A stretch of 64,000 bases of DNA from assembly GCA_949841355.1 (NCBI GenBank), contig CATKZP010000016.1, forward strand, positions 1 to 64,000. The letters are read 5' to 3'. This DNA comes from an uncultured Oscillospiraceae bacterium (GTDB lineage Bacteria; Bacillota; Clostridia; Oscillospirales; Oscillospiraceae). Shown piece by piece: positions 37,304 to 47,956 of the stretch (position 1 is the stretch's first letter; every line of letters starts with the position of its first letter). The notes under the pieces are model-generated. The model saw only the letters and a program-made list of their open reading frames with translations, did not search any database and was not told the origin of the DNA. Position numbers and translations under genes: made by a program.

Positions 37304-37328
37304 TCTGAAAGAGAGAGGGACGGGAGCT

Positions 37329-38240
37329 ATGAGACATCTATTCATCATCAACCCCACGGCGGGCAAAAAGAGGAGCACGCGGGCCCTGGTGGACAGCATC
37401 CAGGCCCTGGACCTCCCCTATGAGATCGCGTTCACCGAAAAGGCGGGGGACGCCCGGTCCATCGCCCAGGCGGCGGTGGAGCGCGGCGAACCGGTGCGCC
37501 TCTACGCCTGCGGGGGGGACGGCACCCTCAACGAGGTGGTGAACGGAGCGGCGGAGTTTGACAACGCCGCCGTCACCAACGTGCCCACCGGCACCGGCAA
37601 CGACTTTCTCAAAATCTTCGGCCGGGAGAACAAGGGCCGCTTCCGCGACCTGGCCGCCCTGGCCCAGGGGCCCCAGACCCCCATGGACCTCATCGACTGC
37701 AATGGGATGCTGGGCCTGGACATCGTGTGCGTGGGGCTGGACTCCCGCATCGCTGTGGATAAGGACAAGTATAACGACTTCCCCCTGGTCACCGGCATGG
37801 GGGCCTATGTGCTCTCGCTGCTGGCCAACGTGATTTTCAAAAGCATCGCCCAGCCCACCCTGGTGGACTGCGGCGGCCTCCACTTTGACGGCGAGACCAC
37901 CATCGTGTGCGTGTGCAGCGGCCGGTATTACGGCGGCGGCTTCATGCCGGTGGGGGACAATATGCCCGACGACGGCCTGCTGGAGACGCTGGTGGTGCCC
38001 AAGGTGAGCCGGGCCACCTTCTTCCGCCTGATTGGCAAGTACGCCAGCGGCAAGTACCGGGACTACCCCGACCTCATCTGGTACCACCAGGGGGAGACGG
38101 TGACCATCCGGGGCCGGAAGGAGCTGGTGGCGGTGGTGGACGGCGAACCTCTCCGCGCCCAGGAGCTGACCATCGGCCTGTCGGACAAAAAGGTGAATTT
38201 CTTCTACCCCGCCGGGCTGACCTACGAGCCCAAAGAATAG
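37329..38240 (+). CDS. YegS/BmrU-family lipid kinase (diacylglycerol kinase)
   Basis: LFIINPTAGKKRS…CGGDGTLNEVVNGAAEFDNAAVTNVPTGTGNDFLK. Confidence 0.9.
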   Translation: MRHLFIINPTAGKKRSTRALVDSIQALDLPYEIAFTEKAGDARSIAQAAVERGEPVRLYACGGDGTLNEVVNGAAEFDNAAVTNVPTGTGNDFLKIFGRENKGRFRDLAALAQGPQTPMDLIDCNGMLGLDIVCVGLDSRIAVDKDKYNDFPLVTGMGAYVLSLLANVIFKSIAQPTLVDCGGLHFDGETTIVCVCSGRYYGGGFMPVGDNMPDDGLLETLVVPKVSRATFFRLIGKYASGKYRDYPDLIWYHQGETVTIRGRKELVAVVDGEPLRAQELTIGLSDKKVNFFYPAGLTYEPKE

Positions 38241-38289
38241 CAAAGAGCGCCGGTCACCCCGGCGCTCCCGCTTTGTCCGCTTCAGCATA

Positions 38290-39003
38290 TCAGCCGCCTG
38301 CTCCCGGGCGCTGCGCGCTCAAGCGTTCCCGTTCCGCCTGGCTCAGCCGGTGGTAGCTGGGGGCCATGGCGGCGGCGGACACCAGCTCCCCCGCCCGTGC
38401 CATGCGCAGGGCGCACCGCGCCACCCCCCAGGCGGTCTGATGCCGCAGGTGGGGCGGTGTGAGCACCCAGGGCAGGCCCGCCTCTTCCAGCGCGGCCTGC
38501 ACCAGATGGGCTCCGTCCCCCACCAGCACCTGGGGCCTGCCGGACGCCCGCGCCTCCTCCGCCAGCTCGTCCAGGCCCATAGCCCGGTCGGGGGTGAGGC
38601 GGGTCAATTCCTCGTTTTCCGCCCAAAATCGGGCGCAGTACACCTGACTGCGCCGGGCGTCCATGGCGGCGCAGATCTCCCCCCCCATGTGGGCGCACTG
38701 CCAGGCCATGGACTCCAGGGTGGAGCAGGGGGCGCAGGGCTTGTCCCCCGGCCACGCCAGCCCCTTGGCCGCCGCCACGCCGATGCGCACGCCAGTGAAG
38801 GACCCCGGCCCCGCCGCCACCGCCACCACGTCCATCTCGTCCAGAGTGAGCCCCGTGTTTTTCAGCAGGTCCGCCGCCATGGGCATCAGGGTGGCGGAGT
38901 GGGTCAGCCCGCTGTTCTGAAAGGACTGGGCCAGCAGGCGTTCGTCCTCGGTGACGGCCGCCGACGCGGTGACCGCCGAGCTCTCCAGCGCGATGATCTT
39001 CAC
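38290..39003 (-). CDS. tsaB: tRNA t6A biosynthesis protein TsaB
   Basis: [24 protein letters not shown]…GPGSFTGVRIGVAAAKGLA. Confidence 0.9.
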   Translation of the reverse strand: MKIIALESSAVTASAAVTEDERLLAQSFQNSGLTHSATLMPMAADLLKNTGLTLDEMDVVAVAAGPGSFTGVRIGVAAAKGLAWPGDKPCAPCSTLESMAWQCAHMGGEICAAMDARRSQVYCARFWAENEELTRLTPDRAMGLDELAEEARASGRPQVLVGDGAHLVQAALEEAGLPWVLTPPHLRHQTAWGVARCALRMARAGELVSAAAMAPSYHRLSQAERERLSAQRPGAGG

Positions 39004-39425
39004 AAATCCACCCCCTCAATAGTGATCTTCCGGTCGTCGTCCCTGTCCCCCCGGACGATGGACACCCGGACGGCGTCCGGCTCGATGGCCCCGGCCACGT
39101 TCTCGCTCCACTCCACGGCGCACACGCCCCCCCGGGCCAGGTAGTCCTCCCAGCCGATGTGGAACAGCTCGTCGGCGCTGTCCAGCCGGTACATGTCGAA
39201 ATGGAACAGGGGCAGCCGCCCCCCTTCGTACTCGTTGACGATGGTGAAGGTGGGGCTGGTCACCCGCTCCTCCACCCCCAGCTCCCGGGCCATGCCGGAC
39301 ACAAAGGCAGTCTTGCCCGCCCCCAGGTCCCCGGTGAAGGCCACCACCCGGCCCCCCGCCAGCGCCCGCGCCAGCCGTGCGCCCAGCGCCTCGGTCTCCT
39401 CCCGGCTGTGGGTGAGAAATTCCAT
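39000..39425 (-). CDS. tsaE: tRNA t6A biosynthesis ATPase TsaE
   Basis: [24 protein letters not shown]…[14 protein letters not shown]. Confidence 0.9.
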   Translation of the reverse strand: MEFLTHSREETEALGARLARALAGGRVVAFTGDLGAGKTAFVSGMARELGVEERVTSPTFTIVNEYEGGRLPLFHFDMYRLDSADELFHIGWEDYLARGGVCAVEWSENVAGAIEPDAVRVSIVRGDRDDDRKITIEGVDL

Positions 39426-39573
39426 GGAAGCTCACTTCCTATCCCCAAAGTTAAGAATTCGGAAACTCTTGCAAATCAGTATAGCATAATCCTTCCGGAT
39501 GTGCTATACTAATTTGCAGCTGTTTTTCCGCCGTTACCCACCGTGATCATCCAGAGAGGAGGCGGCCCCCGCC

Positions 39574-40764
39574 TTGCAGCCGACGCGCACACTCAGGGAA
39601 TTTTTCAAAAAGGGCGACGTGCTCCTGCTGGGCCTGTGCATTCTGGCCAGCCTCATGGGGCTGGTGCTCGTCTATTCCGCCACCCGGTATATGGACGCGC
39701 TGCACAGCTTTCCCAGAAAGCAGGCCATGTTTTTGTGCATGGGCGTGGCGGCCTACATCTGGGTCACCTTCATCGACATTGAGTACCTGATGGAGAAATG
39801 GTGGTGGGTGTTTCTGCTGCTGGGTCTGTTCGTCATCGCCCTGATCTACCCCTTTGGCGAGGGCGGGGAGAGCGGCAATCGGAGCTGGGTCTACCTCCCC
39901 ATACCCGGCTTCCCCGGTTTTCAGCCCGGGGAGATCGCCAAGCTGTCCTATATCGTGGTGCTGGCCTGGATGATTAACAAGGCCCGCCCCCGGGGGCTGG
40001 GCCGGTTTTCCGCCGTGACCCAGTACGTGGTGCTCACCGGGGTGTTCGCCGGGTCGCTGGCGGTGCTGTCCGGCGACTGGGGCATGGTCATCGTCTATAT
40101 GTTCATTTTCGTCATCATGGCCTGGGTGGCTGGGGTGAGCAAGTGGTGGTTCATCGGAGTGGGCGGGCCCCTTGTGGGCGCGGTGGTGTTTTTGTGGCAC
40201 TTTATCCTCCCCCGCACCCCCTATTGGACGGACTACCGCGTCATGCGCTTTCGGATCGTGGTGGAGCACTGGAAGGGCAATAACCTGGACCCCAGGGGCG
40301 CGGGCTGGCAGCAGAACCAGTCTCTGTCGGCCATCGGCTCGGGCCAGCTCACCGGCATGGGCTATCTCAACGGCACCTGCACCCACTCCCCCAGCCGGGA
40401 GACCCTGCCCGCCCGGCACACCGACAACATCTTCGCCGTGTGCGGGGAGGAGTTCGGCATGATCGGCTGCTGCGCGGTGCTGCTGGTGCTGCTGCTCATC
40501 ATCCTGCGCTGCGTGTGGGTGTCCCGCCGGGCCAAGAGCCATATGTCCGCCTATATCGCCATGGGCATCGCCGGGATGCTGATGATTCAAACCATCATCA
40601 ACGTGGCCATGACCCTGTATCTCGGGCCGGTGATCGGCCTGACCCTGCCCTTCATCAGCTACGGCGGGTCGTCCACCCTGACGCTGTTCATCGCCATGGG
40701 CATTGTGTCCGGCATTAAGATGCGCCCGCTGCCCAGCTGGCTCAAGGACCGAAGCCAATTATAA
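39574..40764 (+). CDS. rodA: FtsW/RodA/SpoVE family protein, RodA-like (TTG start)
   Basis: GNRSWVYLPIPGFPGFQPGEIAKLSYIVVLAW…PFISYGGSSTLTLFIAMGI. Confidence 0.85.
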   Translation: MQPTRTLREFFKKGDVLLLGLCILASLMGLVLVYSATRYMDALHSFPRKQAMFLCMGVAAYIWVTFIDIEYLMEKWWWVFLLLGLFVIALIYPFGEGGESGNRSWVYLPIPGFPGFQPGEIAKLSYIVVLAWMINKARPRGLGRFSAVTQYVVLTGVFAGSLAVLSGDWGMVIVYMFIFVIMAWVAGVSKWWFIGVGGPLVGAVVFLWHFILPRTPYWTDYRVMRFRIVVEHWKGNNLDPRGAGWQQNQSLSAIGSGQLTGMGYLNGTCTHSPSRETLPARHTDNIFAVCGEEFGMIGCCAVLLVLLLIILRCVWVSRRAKSHMSAYIAMGIAGMLMIQTIINVAMTLYLGPVIGLTLPFISYGGSSTLTLFIAMGIVSGIKMRPLPSWLKDRSQL

Positions 40765-40864
40765 CGAAAGGCCGCGCGGCCGCTCCCGTTCCCGGGAGCG
40801 GCCGCATAATTTTTCATGAATCAGAGTAAGCTAGTCCCACAACCACACAAAGGAGGTTTTCCCT

Positions 40865-41824
40865 TTGAACAAGCGAATCCTGATTTTGTCCCTGTGTCTG
40901 GCCGGGGCGCTCACCGTCCCCGCCCTGGCGCTGACCACCCCCACCGCCGACGTGGAGAACGCCGCCCCCATTGCCGAGGACCTCACCCTCAAGACCTACA
41001 AGGGCATCGCCATCTCCAGCCGCTTCGCCGCCGTGGACCCGGAGGGCGATCTGGTCACCTTCCAGGTGGTGGACAGCCCCGCCCGGGGCCAGGTGGCCAT
41101 GGACGAGACCGACCCCGCCGCCTTCACCTACACCCCCTACGAGGGCAAGAAGGGCAAGGACACCTTCACCTACGTGGCCATCGACGCCAAGGGGAACATG
41201 TCCAAGCCCGCCACGGTGAAGGTGACCATCCAGAAGCAGTCCACCGCCGTCAGCTACTCCGACCTGTCGGGGGACAGCGCCCACTACGCCGCCCTGCGCC
41301 TGGCGGAGGCAGGGGTATACACCGGGCGCAGGGTGGGCAGCCTGTACTGCTTCGACCCGGACAGCACCTTCACCCGCCAGGAGTTTCTGGCCATGGCCAT
41401 GACCGCCGCGGGGCGGGAGCCTCTCAGCGGCGTCACCCTCACCGGGTTCTATGACGACGGCGACATCTCCGCCTGGGCCAAGGGCTACGTGTCCGCCGCT
41501 CTGGCGGTGGGCACGGTGGAGGGCAGCCGCAACAGCGCGGGCCAGACGGTGTTCGTCCCCGGCGGCGCCGTGACCTGCGCCGAGGCCGCCGTCATCATCG
41601 ACCGCCTGCTGGCCACCGGCGACGTGGCCGCGGCCTCCTCCGCCCTCTCCGCCGAGACCGCCCCCGCCTGGGCCTACCAGTCGGCGGTGAATATGGAGGC
41701 GGTGGCCGTCCTGCGCAGCAGCACCGACCTGTCCAAGCCCCTCACCCGGGCTCAGGCCGCCGAGATGCTGTCCGCCATGCTGGACGTGCTGGACAGCCGG
41801 GACACCGGCGGCTGGTTCCGCTGA
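40865..41824 (+). CDS. Secreted protein with cadherin/Ig-like (Big_9-type) repeat and SLH domains
   Basis: Signal peptide; AAPIAEDLTLKTYKGIAISSRFAAVDPEGDLVTFQVVDSPARGQV; SLH-like C-terminal part. Confidence 0.75.
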   Translation: MNKRILILSLCLAGALTVPALALTTPTADVENAAPIAEDLTLKTYKGIAISSRFAAVDPEGDLVTFQVVDSPARGQVAMDETDPAAFTYTPYEGKKGKDTFTYVAIDAKGNMSKPATVKVTIQKQSTAVSYSDLSGDSAHYAALRLAEAGVYTGRRVGSLYCFDPDSTFTRQEFLAMAMTAAGREPLSGVTLTGFYDDGDISAWAKGYVSAALAVGTVEGSRNSAGQTVFVPGGAVTCAEAAVIIDRLLATGDVAAASSALSAETAPAWAYQSAVNMEAVAVLRSSTDLSKPLTRAQAAEMLSAMLDVLDSRDTGGWFR

Positions 41825-41836
41825 CACAATCCTCTA

Positions 41837-41882
41837 AAACGGGCAAAGCCCGGCGGGAGAGTTCTCCCGCCGGGCCTTTTTG
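41837..41882. terminator. Hairpin GCCCGGCGGGAGAGTTCTCCCGCCGGGC between convergent genes
   Basis: Strong hairpin plus T-tract. Confidence 0.8.
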
Positions 41883-41887
41883 CCCCT

Positions 41888-43384
41888 TTACAGGCCGTAC
41901 AGCTCGGTGTACTTCTTTTCCAGGTAATCAGCAAACACGTTGGGGTCGAAGTCGCCGCAGGCGTGCTTCACCACCTGCGCGGGCTCCATCAGGCCGCCGT
42001 GCCGGTGGATCTTCTCCCCCAGCCAGGCGGACACCTGGGACAGGTCCCCCCGGGACACGGGGCCCCATACGTCGATGTCCCCCTCCATATTGCGCAGCAT
42101 CTGGGCGCCGTAGGCGCTGCCCAGGGCGTAGGACGGGAAGTAGCCGAAGGACCCGCCGGACCAGTGGCTGTCCTGGAGGCAGCCCCGCTTATCGTCGGGC
42201 ACATCCACCCCCAGGTACTCCTTATACAGCTTGTTCCAGGTCTCCGGCACGTCCTTGACGGCCAGGGCGCCGCCGATGAGCTGCTTTTCGATCTCATAGC
42301 GCACCATCACGTGCAGGCAGTAGGTCAGCTCGTCCGCCTCGGTGCGGATGAGGGAGGGCTGGGCCTTGTTCACCGCCCGGTAGAGCTGCTCCGCCGTCAC
42401 GTCGGAAAGCTGCTCGGGGAAGAACTCCCGCATCTTGGGGAAAATGGCCTCGATGAAGGGCTTGGAGCGGCCGATGAGGTTCTCATAGAACCGGGACTGG
42501 CTCTCGTGGACGCCCATGGACACGCCCCCGGCCAGGCAGGTGTATTGCAGCTCGTCGGCAATGCCCAGCTCGTACTTGGCGTGGCCCCCCTCGTGGATGA
42601 CGGAGTACATGGAGAAGTCCACGTGCTCCTCGTCGTAGTGGGTGGTGATGCGCACGTCCTTGTTGTTGAACTCCAGGGTGTAGGGGTGCTCGGTCTCCCC
42701 GATGGTGCAGTGGGCCCGGTCCAGCCCCAGCACCTGCATCAGGTAGTCGGAGAACTTCCGCTGGGCGTCCACGGGGTAGCGGCGGCGCAGGAAGGCGTCG
42801 TCGGGGGGCTGCTTTTCCATCACGGCGTGGAGCAGGGGGACGATGCGCTCCCGGAGGGTGGCGAAGAACCCGTCCAGGTACTTCATATCCACCCCCCGCT
42901 CGTACTCGTTGAGCAGGGCGTCATAGGGGGCCTTGGAGGCGTCGTAGTACCCGGCGAACTTGATGTTGAAGGCCACCAGCTTTTCCAGCACCGGGCGGAA
43001 CAGCTCAAAATCGCTCTGCTCCTTGGCCCGGTGCCACACGTCGCTGGCCTCGTTGGTGAGCATGGCGTACTCCATGTACTCGTCCGCCGGGATGCGGCGC
43101 AGCTGGTCGTAGGACCGGCGCAGCTCCTCCACCTGGCGGCGGACGGCGTGGTCCAGCTCATCCTTTTGCGCCCACAGGCCGTCCAGCAGCTCCCCCACCT
43201 CAGGGGCGGAGAACAGCTTGTGCCGCTCCCCGGCCAGGATGCCCAGGGCCACGCCCCGGCCCTCGGCGGTGTCCCTGGGGGCCACGGTGGTGCCGTCCAG
43301 GTACAGCGCGGAGGACGCCGCCTGATAGGCGTACATTTTTCTTTGCAGCTCGGCCAGTCTGGCCAGCGCTTCGCTTCGTTCCAT
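41888..43384 (-). CDS. M32 family carboxypeptidase
   Basis: SVIHEGGHAKYELGI (HExxH-like HEGGH), ESQSRFYENLIGRS. Confidence 0.9.
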   Translation of the reverse strand: MERSEALARLAELQRKMYAYQAASSALYLDGTTVAPRDTAEGRGVALGILAGERHKLFSAPEVGELLDGLWAQKDELDHAVRRQVEELRRSYDQLRRIPADEYMEYAMLTNEASDVWHRAKEQSDFELFRPVLEKLVAFNIKFAGYYDASKAPYDALLNEYERGVDMKYLDGFFATLRERIVPLLHAVMEKQPPDDAFLRRRYPVDAQRKFSDYLMQVLGLDRAHCTIGETEHPYTLEFNNKDVRITTHYDEEHVDFSMYSVIHEGGHAKYELGIADELQYTCLAGGVSMGVHESQSRFYENLIGRSKPFIEAIFPKMREFFPEQLSDVTAEQLYRAVNKAQPSLIRTEADELTYCLHVMVRYEIEKQLIGGALAVKDVPETWNKLYKEYLGVDVPDDKRGCLQDSHWSGGSFGYFPSYALGSAYGAQMLRNMEGDIDVWGPVSRGDLSQVSAWLGEKIHRHGGLMEPAQVVKHACGDFDPNVFADYLEKKYTELYGL

Positions 43385-43425
43385 GTCGGATTCCTCATTT
43401 CTTTCGTAATTTGATATCAAACTAA

Positions 43426-43441
43426 TGTTTCACGTGAAACA
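43426..43441. promoter_or_regulatory. parS site TGTTTCACGTGAAACA
   Basis: Exact 16-bp palindrome identical to the Bacillus-type ParB/Spo0J parS consensus. Confidence 0.85.
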
Positions 43442-43450
43442 ATTTGACCG

Positions 43451-43783
43451 TCACACGCTGTCCCACCTGTCCTGGTGGAAGCTCACCCCCGGCCGCCGGG
43501 CCAGAGCCTGCGCCAGCGCCTCCCCCCCGGCGTCCAGCCCCCGGTCCCGGATGACCACCTCGCCCCACCAAAGCCCGGTGCGCCGCAGCCACAACAGGGC
43601 CTTGATGGTCTGCTCCAGCCCGTCCCCGCAGCCCTGGGCGTCCACCACCATCCGGGCGGGGCACACCCCCGGCAGCAGCAGCGCCCCCAGCCCCAGCCAC
43701 CCCAGGCTCACCAGCCCGAAGGCCGCCAGCAGCGCCGCCAGAAATTGGACCACCTGCGTCATTTCCGCCGCCTCCTTTGACAA
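43451..43783 (-). CDS. Hypothetical protein with one hydrophobic N-terminal segment
   Basis: 110-aa ORF. Confidence 0.55.
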   Translation of the reverse strand: MSKEAAEMTQVVQFLAALLAAFGLVSLGWLGLGALLLPGVCPARMVVDAQGCGDGLEQTIKALLWLRRTGLWWGEVVIRDRGLDAGGEALAQALARRPGVSFHQDRWDSV

Positions 43784-43818
43784 GTCTGCGGTATTCTATG
43801 GCGCGGCCCGCCTTTTTG

Positions 43819-44406
43819 TCACCGGTTGAAGCACACCAATTCCGCGCCGGTCTCGTCCGCCCGGACGGCGGAATAGGTCCCATGGCGGAAAAACCAGCCG
43901 GATTGGAGCAGCTCCTCCTCCTTCACCAGCCCCAGGTGGTACAGGAGGAGGGACAGCGAGCCGTTGTGGCCCACCACCAGGGTGTCCTCCCCCCGGGCGA
44001 TCAGCCCGTCCACGCACCGCCCCACCCGCTCCAGCATATGGGCGGGGCTCTCCCCGGCGGGGGGCGTGGTGTGGAACCAGTCGCTCAGCAGCCGCCCCAC
44101 CAGGGCACCGCACAGCTTTTCCGCCTGGGCCCAGGTGAGGTCCTCCAGCGCGCCCATGTCCTGCTCCCGCAGGGCGGGGCAGGGCTCCGCCGCCACGTTC
44201 CGCCCCTGGAGGCAGAGTTCCGCCGTGTCCCAGCACCGGGCCAGGTCACTGGACACGCAGCGGGTGAAGGACACCTCCCGCAGCTTGTCCGCCGCCTGCC
44301 GGGCCTGCTCCCGGCCCAGCTGGGTGAGGGGGTGGTCGCTGCTGCCGAAAAACAGCTGCCGCTCATTGCCGTCGGACTGGCCGTGGCGGACGAGATAGAG
44401 ATACAT
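43819..44406 (-). CDS. Histidine phosphatase family protein
   Basis: MYLYLVRHGQSDGNERQLFFGSSDHPLTQLGREQA. Confidence 0.9.
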   Translation of the reverse strand: MYLYLVRHGQSDGNERQLFFGSSDHPLTQLGREQARQAADKLREVSFTRCVSSDLARCWDTAELCLQGRNVAAEPCPALREQDMGALEDLTWAQAEKLCGALVGRLLSDWFHTTPPAGESPAHMLERVGRCVDGLIARGEDTLVVGHNGSLSLLLYHLGLVKEEELLQSGWFFRHGTYSAVRADETGAELVCFNR

Positions 44407-44555
44407 GTGGGGGCCTCCTTTCCTTGTCACGCTCCGATTGGGCGCATGGCCGGCTCGCTTTCCCTCCGTCTCAGGCAAAACCCGGCCCGCTTCGCGGCCC
44501 TGGGCTTTTCCCTTCGCTCCGGTCCAAGCTCGCCTATGCGCCTATCGTCGCGCTT

Positions 44556-45047
44556 CTAAAACAGACTGACCACGCCGGAGGTCAAAAGGGTAATAATCAG
44601 CCCCGCGACGAGCACGCCCGCCACCACCGAGGGGATGGCGCGGCGCAGCGGCATGTCCAGAAACGCCGCCGCCAGGGAGCCCGTCCACGCCCCGGTGCCC
44701 GGCAGAGGGACGGCCACGAAAATGGCCAGCCCCAGGTACTTGTATTTGGTCACCTTCTGCCCCTTCAGGTGGGCCTTGCGCTCCAGCTTGTCCACCAGGC
44801 TGTTGAGCCGGGGTATGTGCCGGCGCAGCCACTGGAAAATGCGCCGGATGTAGACGATGATGAAGGGCACGGGGATCAGGTTGCCGATGACGGCGGCCAG
44901 AAATGCCGCCCACTCCGGCAGCCCCAGGGTGCCGATGCCGAAGGGGATGCCGAAGCGCAGCTCCACCACCGGCACCATGGACACCAGAAGGGTGAGCAAA
45001 AACTTGCCCGCGAAGGTCTCTGTCAGCCATTGCAGCGTCAATTCCAT
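44556..45047 (-). CDS. Small multidrug export-type membrane protein (COG2426-like)
   Basis: LLVSMVPVVELRFGIPFGIGTLGLP…VPLPGTGAWTGSLAAAFLDM. Confidence 0.85.
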   Translation of the reverse strand: MELTLQWLTETFAGKFLLTLLVSMVPVVELRFGIPFGIGTLGLPEWAAFLAAVIGNLIPVPFIIVYIRRIFQWLRRHIPRLNSLVDKLERKAHLKGQKVTKYKYLGLAIFVAVPLPGTGAWTGSLAAAFLDMPLRRAIPSVVAGVLVAGLIITLLTSGVVSLF

Positions 45048-45053
45048 GGGAGA

Positions 45054-47885
45054 TCAGCTCGTTTCCAAAACAGTTTTCAGGTACTTGCCCGTGTAGCTCT
45101 CAGGGTGCCGGGCCACCTCTTCCGGGGTACCCGTGCACACCACGGTTCCGCCGCCGGAGCCCCCCTCGGGACCCAGGTCGATGAGATAGTCCGCCGTCTT
45201 GATAACGTCCAGGTTGTGCTCGATCACCACCACCGTGTTCCCCTTGTCCACAAACCGCTGGAGCACCTCCACCAGCTGGTGGACGTCGGCGGTGTGCAGC
45301 CCCGTGGTGGGCTCGTCCAGGATATATACCGTGGACCCGGTGGACTGCTTGGAAAGCTCGGTGGCCAGCTTCACCCGCTGGGCCTCGCCCCCGGACAGGG
45401 TGGTGGAGGGCTGGCCCAGCTTCACATAGCCCAGCCCCACGTCCTTCAGCGTCTGGATGCGGTTTTTCAGCCGGGGCAGGTTTTCAAAGAAGGGCAGGGC
45501 CTCCTCCACCGTCATCTCCAGTACCTCGTGGATATTCTTGCCCTTGTAGCGCACCTCCAGCGTCTCCCGGTTATACCGCTTGCCCTTGCACACCTCGCAG
45601 GGGACGTAGATGTCGGGCAGGAAGTGCATTTCGATTTTCAGCAGGCCGTCGCCGGAGCACGCCTCGCACCGCCCGCCCCGGACGTTGAAGGAGAACCGGC
45701 CGGGGCCGTATCCCCGGGTTTTGGCGTCCGGGGTGGAGGCGAACAGCTCCCGGATGTCGTTGAACAGCCCCGTATAGGTGGCGGGATTGGACCGGGGGGT
45801 GCGCCCGATGGGGGACTGGTCAATGGCGATCACCTTGTCCAGATGCTCGATGCCGTCCATGCCGTCGTGCTTGCCCGGGCGGGCCTTGGTGCGGTTCAGC
45901 TCCGCCCCCAGGCGCTTGTAGAGGATTTCGTTCACCAGCGACGACTTGCCCGAGCCGGACACGCCGGTGACGGCGATGAACGTGCCCAGGGGGAAGCTCA
46001 CGTCGATGCGGCGCAGGTTGTTCTCCGCCGCCCCCCGAACGGTGAGCACCTTGCCGTTCCCCGCCCGGCGCTCCGCGGGGACGGGCACCTTTTTCCGCCC
46101 CGCCAGGTAGTCCCCGGTGATGGAGCCGGGGGTGTCCATCACCTCCTGGGCGGTGCCGCAGGCCACCACCTGGCCGCCGTGCACCCCCGCGCCGGGGCCG
46201 ATGTCCACGATGTAGTCGGCGGCCCGCATGGTGTCCTCGTCGTGCTCCACCACGATGAGGGTATTGCCCAGATCCCGCAGGTGCTTCAGCGTGCCCAGCA
46301 GCAGGTCGTTATCCCGCTGGTGCAGGCCGATGGACGGCTCGTCCAGGATATACAGCACCCCCATCAGGGACGAGCCGATCTGGGTGGCCAGGCGGATGCG
46401 TTGGCTCTCGCCGCCGGACAGGGTGCCCGCCTGGCGGGTGAGGGTGAGGTATTGCAGCCCCACCGACTTCAAAAAGCCCAGCCGGGCGCGGATCTCCTTC
46501 AAAATCTGGTCCGCGATCATGGCCTGGGTGTCGGTGAGGGTCACGGTGTCCAAAAACGCCAGCGCCTCGTCCACCGGCTTTTCGCAGAACTGGTGGATGG
46601 AGCTGCCCCCCACGGTGACGGCCAGCGCCTCCCGCTTGAGCCGGCGGCCCCGGCACTCGGGGCAGGGGCACTCGCTCATGCACTCCTCGATCTCCCGCTT
46701 CATGGCGTCGGACTGGGTCTCCCGGTAGCGGCGCTCCAGGTTGTTGACGATGCCCTCGAAGGGCTGGTAGAGGGTGCCCTTGCCCCGGGGCTGGTCGTAG
46801 TTCAGGGTGAGCTTCTCCCCCTTGGTGCCATAGAGGATGATGTCCATCACCTCGGCGGACAGCTTTTCCACCGGGTCGGAGAGCTTGAACTTGTACTTTT
46901 TCGCCAGGGCGTCGAAGTACATCCGGGAGACGCCGTCGGACTTGATGTGGTTCCAGCCCGAGGCGGTGATGGCCCCCTCCAATATGGACAGGGAGCGGTT
47001 GGGGAGGATGCGGTCCGGGTCCACCTTCAGCTGCGCCCCCAGGCCGGTGCAGGCCGGGCACGCTCCATAGGGGTTGTTGAAGGAGAACATCCGGGGGGTA
47101 AGCTCCTCGATGGACACGCCGCAGTCCTCGCAGGCGTAGTTCTGGGAGAAGAGGATATCCCGGTCCTCGTCCACCACGTTGATGACCACGATGCCGCCGG
47201 ACAGGTTGGAGGCGGTCTCCACGCTGTCGGTGAGCCGCCGGGCCACGTCCTCCCGGATGACCAGCCGGTCCACCACGATCTCAATGGAGTGCTTTTTGTT
47301 CTTGTCCAGCTTGATCTCTTCCGTCAGGTCGTACAGCGACCCGTCCGCCCGCACCCGGACGTAGCCCGACTTCCGGGCGTCCTCGAAGATTTTGGCGTGC
47401 TCGCCCTTCTTGCCCCGGATGACGGGGGCCAGCACCTGGATGCGGCTGGCCTGGGGCAGGGTGAGCACCTGGTCGATGATCTGGTCGATGGTCTGCTGGC
47501 GGATCTCCTTGCCGCACACGGGGCAGTGGGGGGTGCCCACCCGCGCCCACAGCAGGCGCAGGTAGTCGTAAATCTCCGTCACCGTGCCCACGGTGGACCG
47601 GGGGTTTTTGGAGGTGGTCTTTTGGTCGATGGAGATGGCGGGGGAAAGGCCCTCGATGTAGTCCACGTCCGGCTTCTCCATCTGGCCCAGAAACATCCGG
47701 GCGTAGGAGGACAGGGACTCCACATACCGCCGCTGGCCCTCGGCGTACAGCGTCTCAAAGGCCAGGGAGGACTTCCCCGACCCGCTCAGGCCGGTGAGCA
47801 CCACCAGCTTGTCCCGGGGTATCTCCACGTCGATGTTTTTCAGGTTGTTTTCTCGCGCGCCTTTGATGACGATTTTGTCCTGCAT
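45054..47885 (-). CDS. uvrA: Excinuclease ABC subunit A
   Basis: [48 protein letters not shown]. Confidence 0.98.
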   Translation of the reverse strand: MQDKIVIKGARENNLKNIDVEIPRDKLVVLTGLSGSGKSSLAFETLYAEGQRRYVESLSSYARMFLGQMEKPDVDYIEGLSPAISIDQKTTSKNPRSTVGTVTEIYDYLRLLWARVGTPHCPVCGKEIRQQTIDQIIDQVLTLPQASRIQVLAPVIRGKKGEHAKIFEDARKSGYVRVRADGSLYDLTEEIKLDKNKKHSIEIVVDRLVIREDVARRLTDSVETASNLSGGIVVINVVDEDRDILFSQNYACEDCGVSIEELTPRMFSFNNPYGACPACTGLGAQLKVDPDRILPNRSLSILEGAITASGWNHIKSDGVSRMYFDALAKKYKFKLSDPVEKLSAEVMDIILYGTKGEKLTLNYDQPRGKGTLYQPFEGIVNNLERRYRETQSDAMKREIEECMSECPCPECRGRRLKREALAVTVGGSSIHQFCEKPVDEALAFLDTVTLTDTQAMIADQILKEIRARLGFLKSVGLQYLTLTRQAGTLSGGESQRIRLATQIGSSLMGVLYILDEPSIGLHQRDNDLLLGTLKHLRDLGNTLIVVEHDEDTMRAADYIVDIGPGAGVHGGQVVACGTAQEVMDTPGSITGDYLAGRKKVPVPAERRAGNGKVLTVRGAAENNLRRIDVSFPLGTFIAVTGVSGSGKSSLVNEILYKRLGAELNRTKARPGKHDGMDGIEHLDKVIAIDQSPIGRTPRSNPATYTGLFNDIRELFASTPDAKTRGYGPGRFSFNVRGGRCEACSGDGLLKIEMHFLPDIYVPCEVCKGKRYNRETLEVRYKGKNIHEVLEMTVEEALPFFENLPRLKNRIQTLKDVGLGYVKLGQPSTTLSGGEAQRVKLATELSKQSTGSTVYILDEPTTGLHTADVHQLVEVLQRFVDKGNTVVVIEHNLDVIKTADYLIDLGPEGGSGGGTVVCTGTPEEVARHPESYTGKYLKTVLETS

Positions 47886-47927
47886 GGGTGTTCTCCTCAG
47901 TTTTCTTTAAATTTAGGCCCGAATATC

Positions 47928-47956
47928 AGCATAGCGAAACCAATTTTTAATGTCAA
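47928..47956 (-). promoter_or_regulatory. uvrA promoter TTGACA-N17-TATGCT
   Basis: Hexamers at 17-nt spacing. Confidence 0.65.

Noticed and set aside
43425-43829. Plus ORF starting MFHVKQFDRHTL
   Set aside because: Start codon region overlaps the parS palindrome and the rest is antisense to a minus ORF.
44440-44540. Inverted GGCGCAT…ATGCGCC between histidine phosphatase and export gene
   Set aside because: Only 7 matched bases over a long spacer; not distinguishable from chance in GC-rich DNA.
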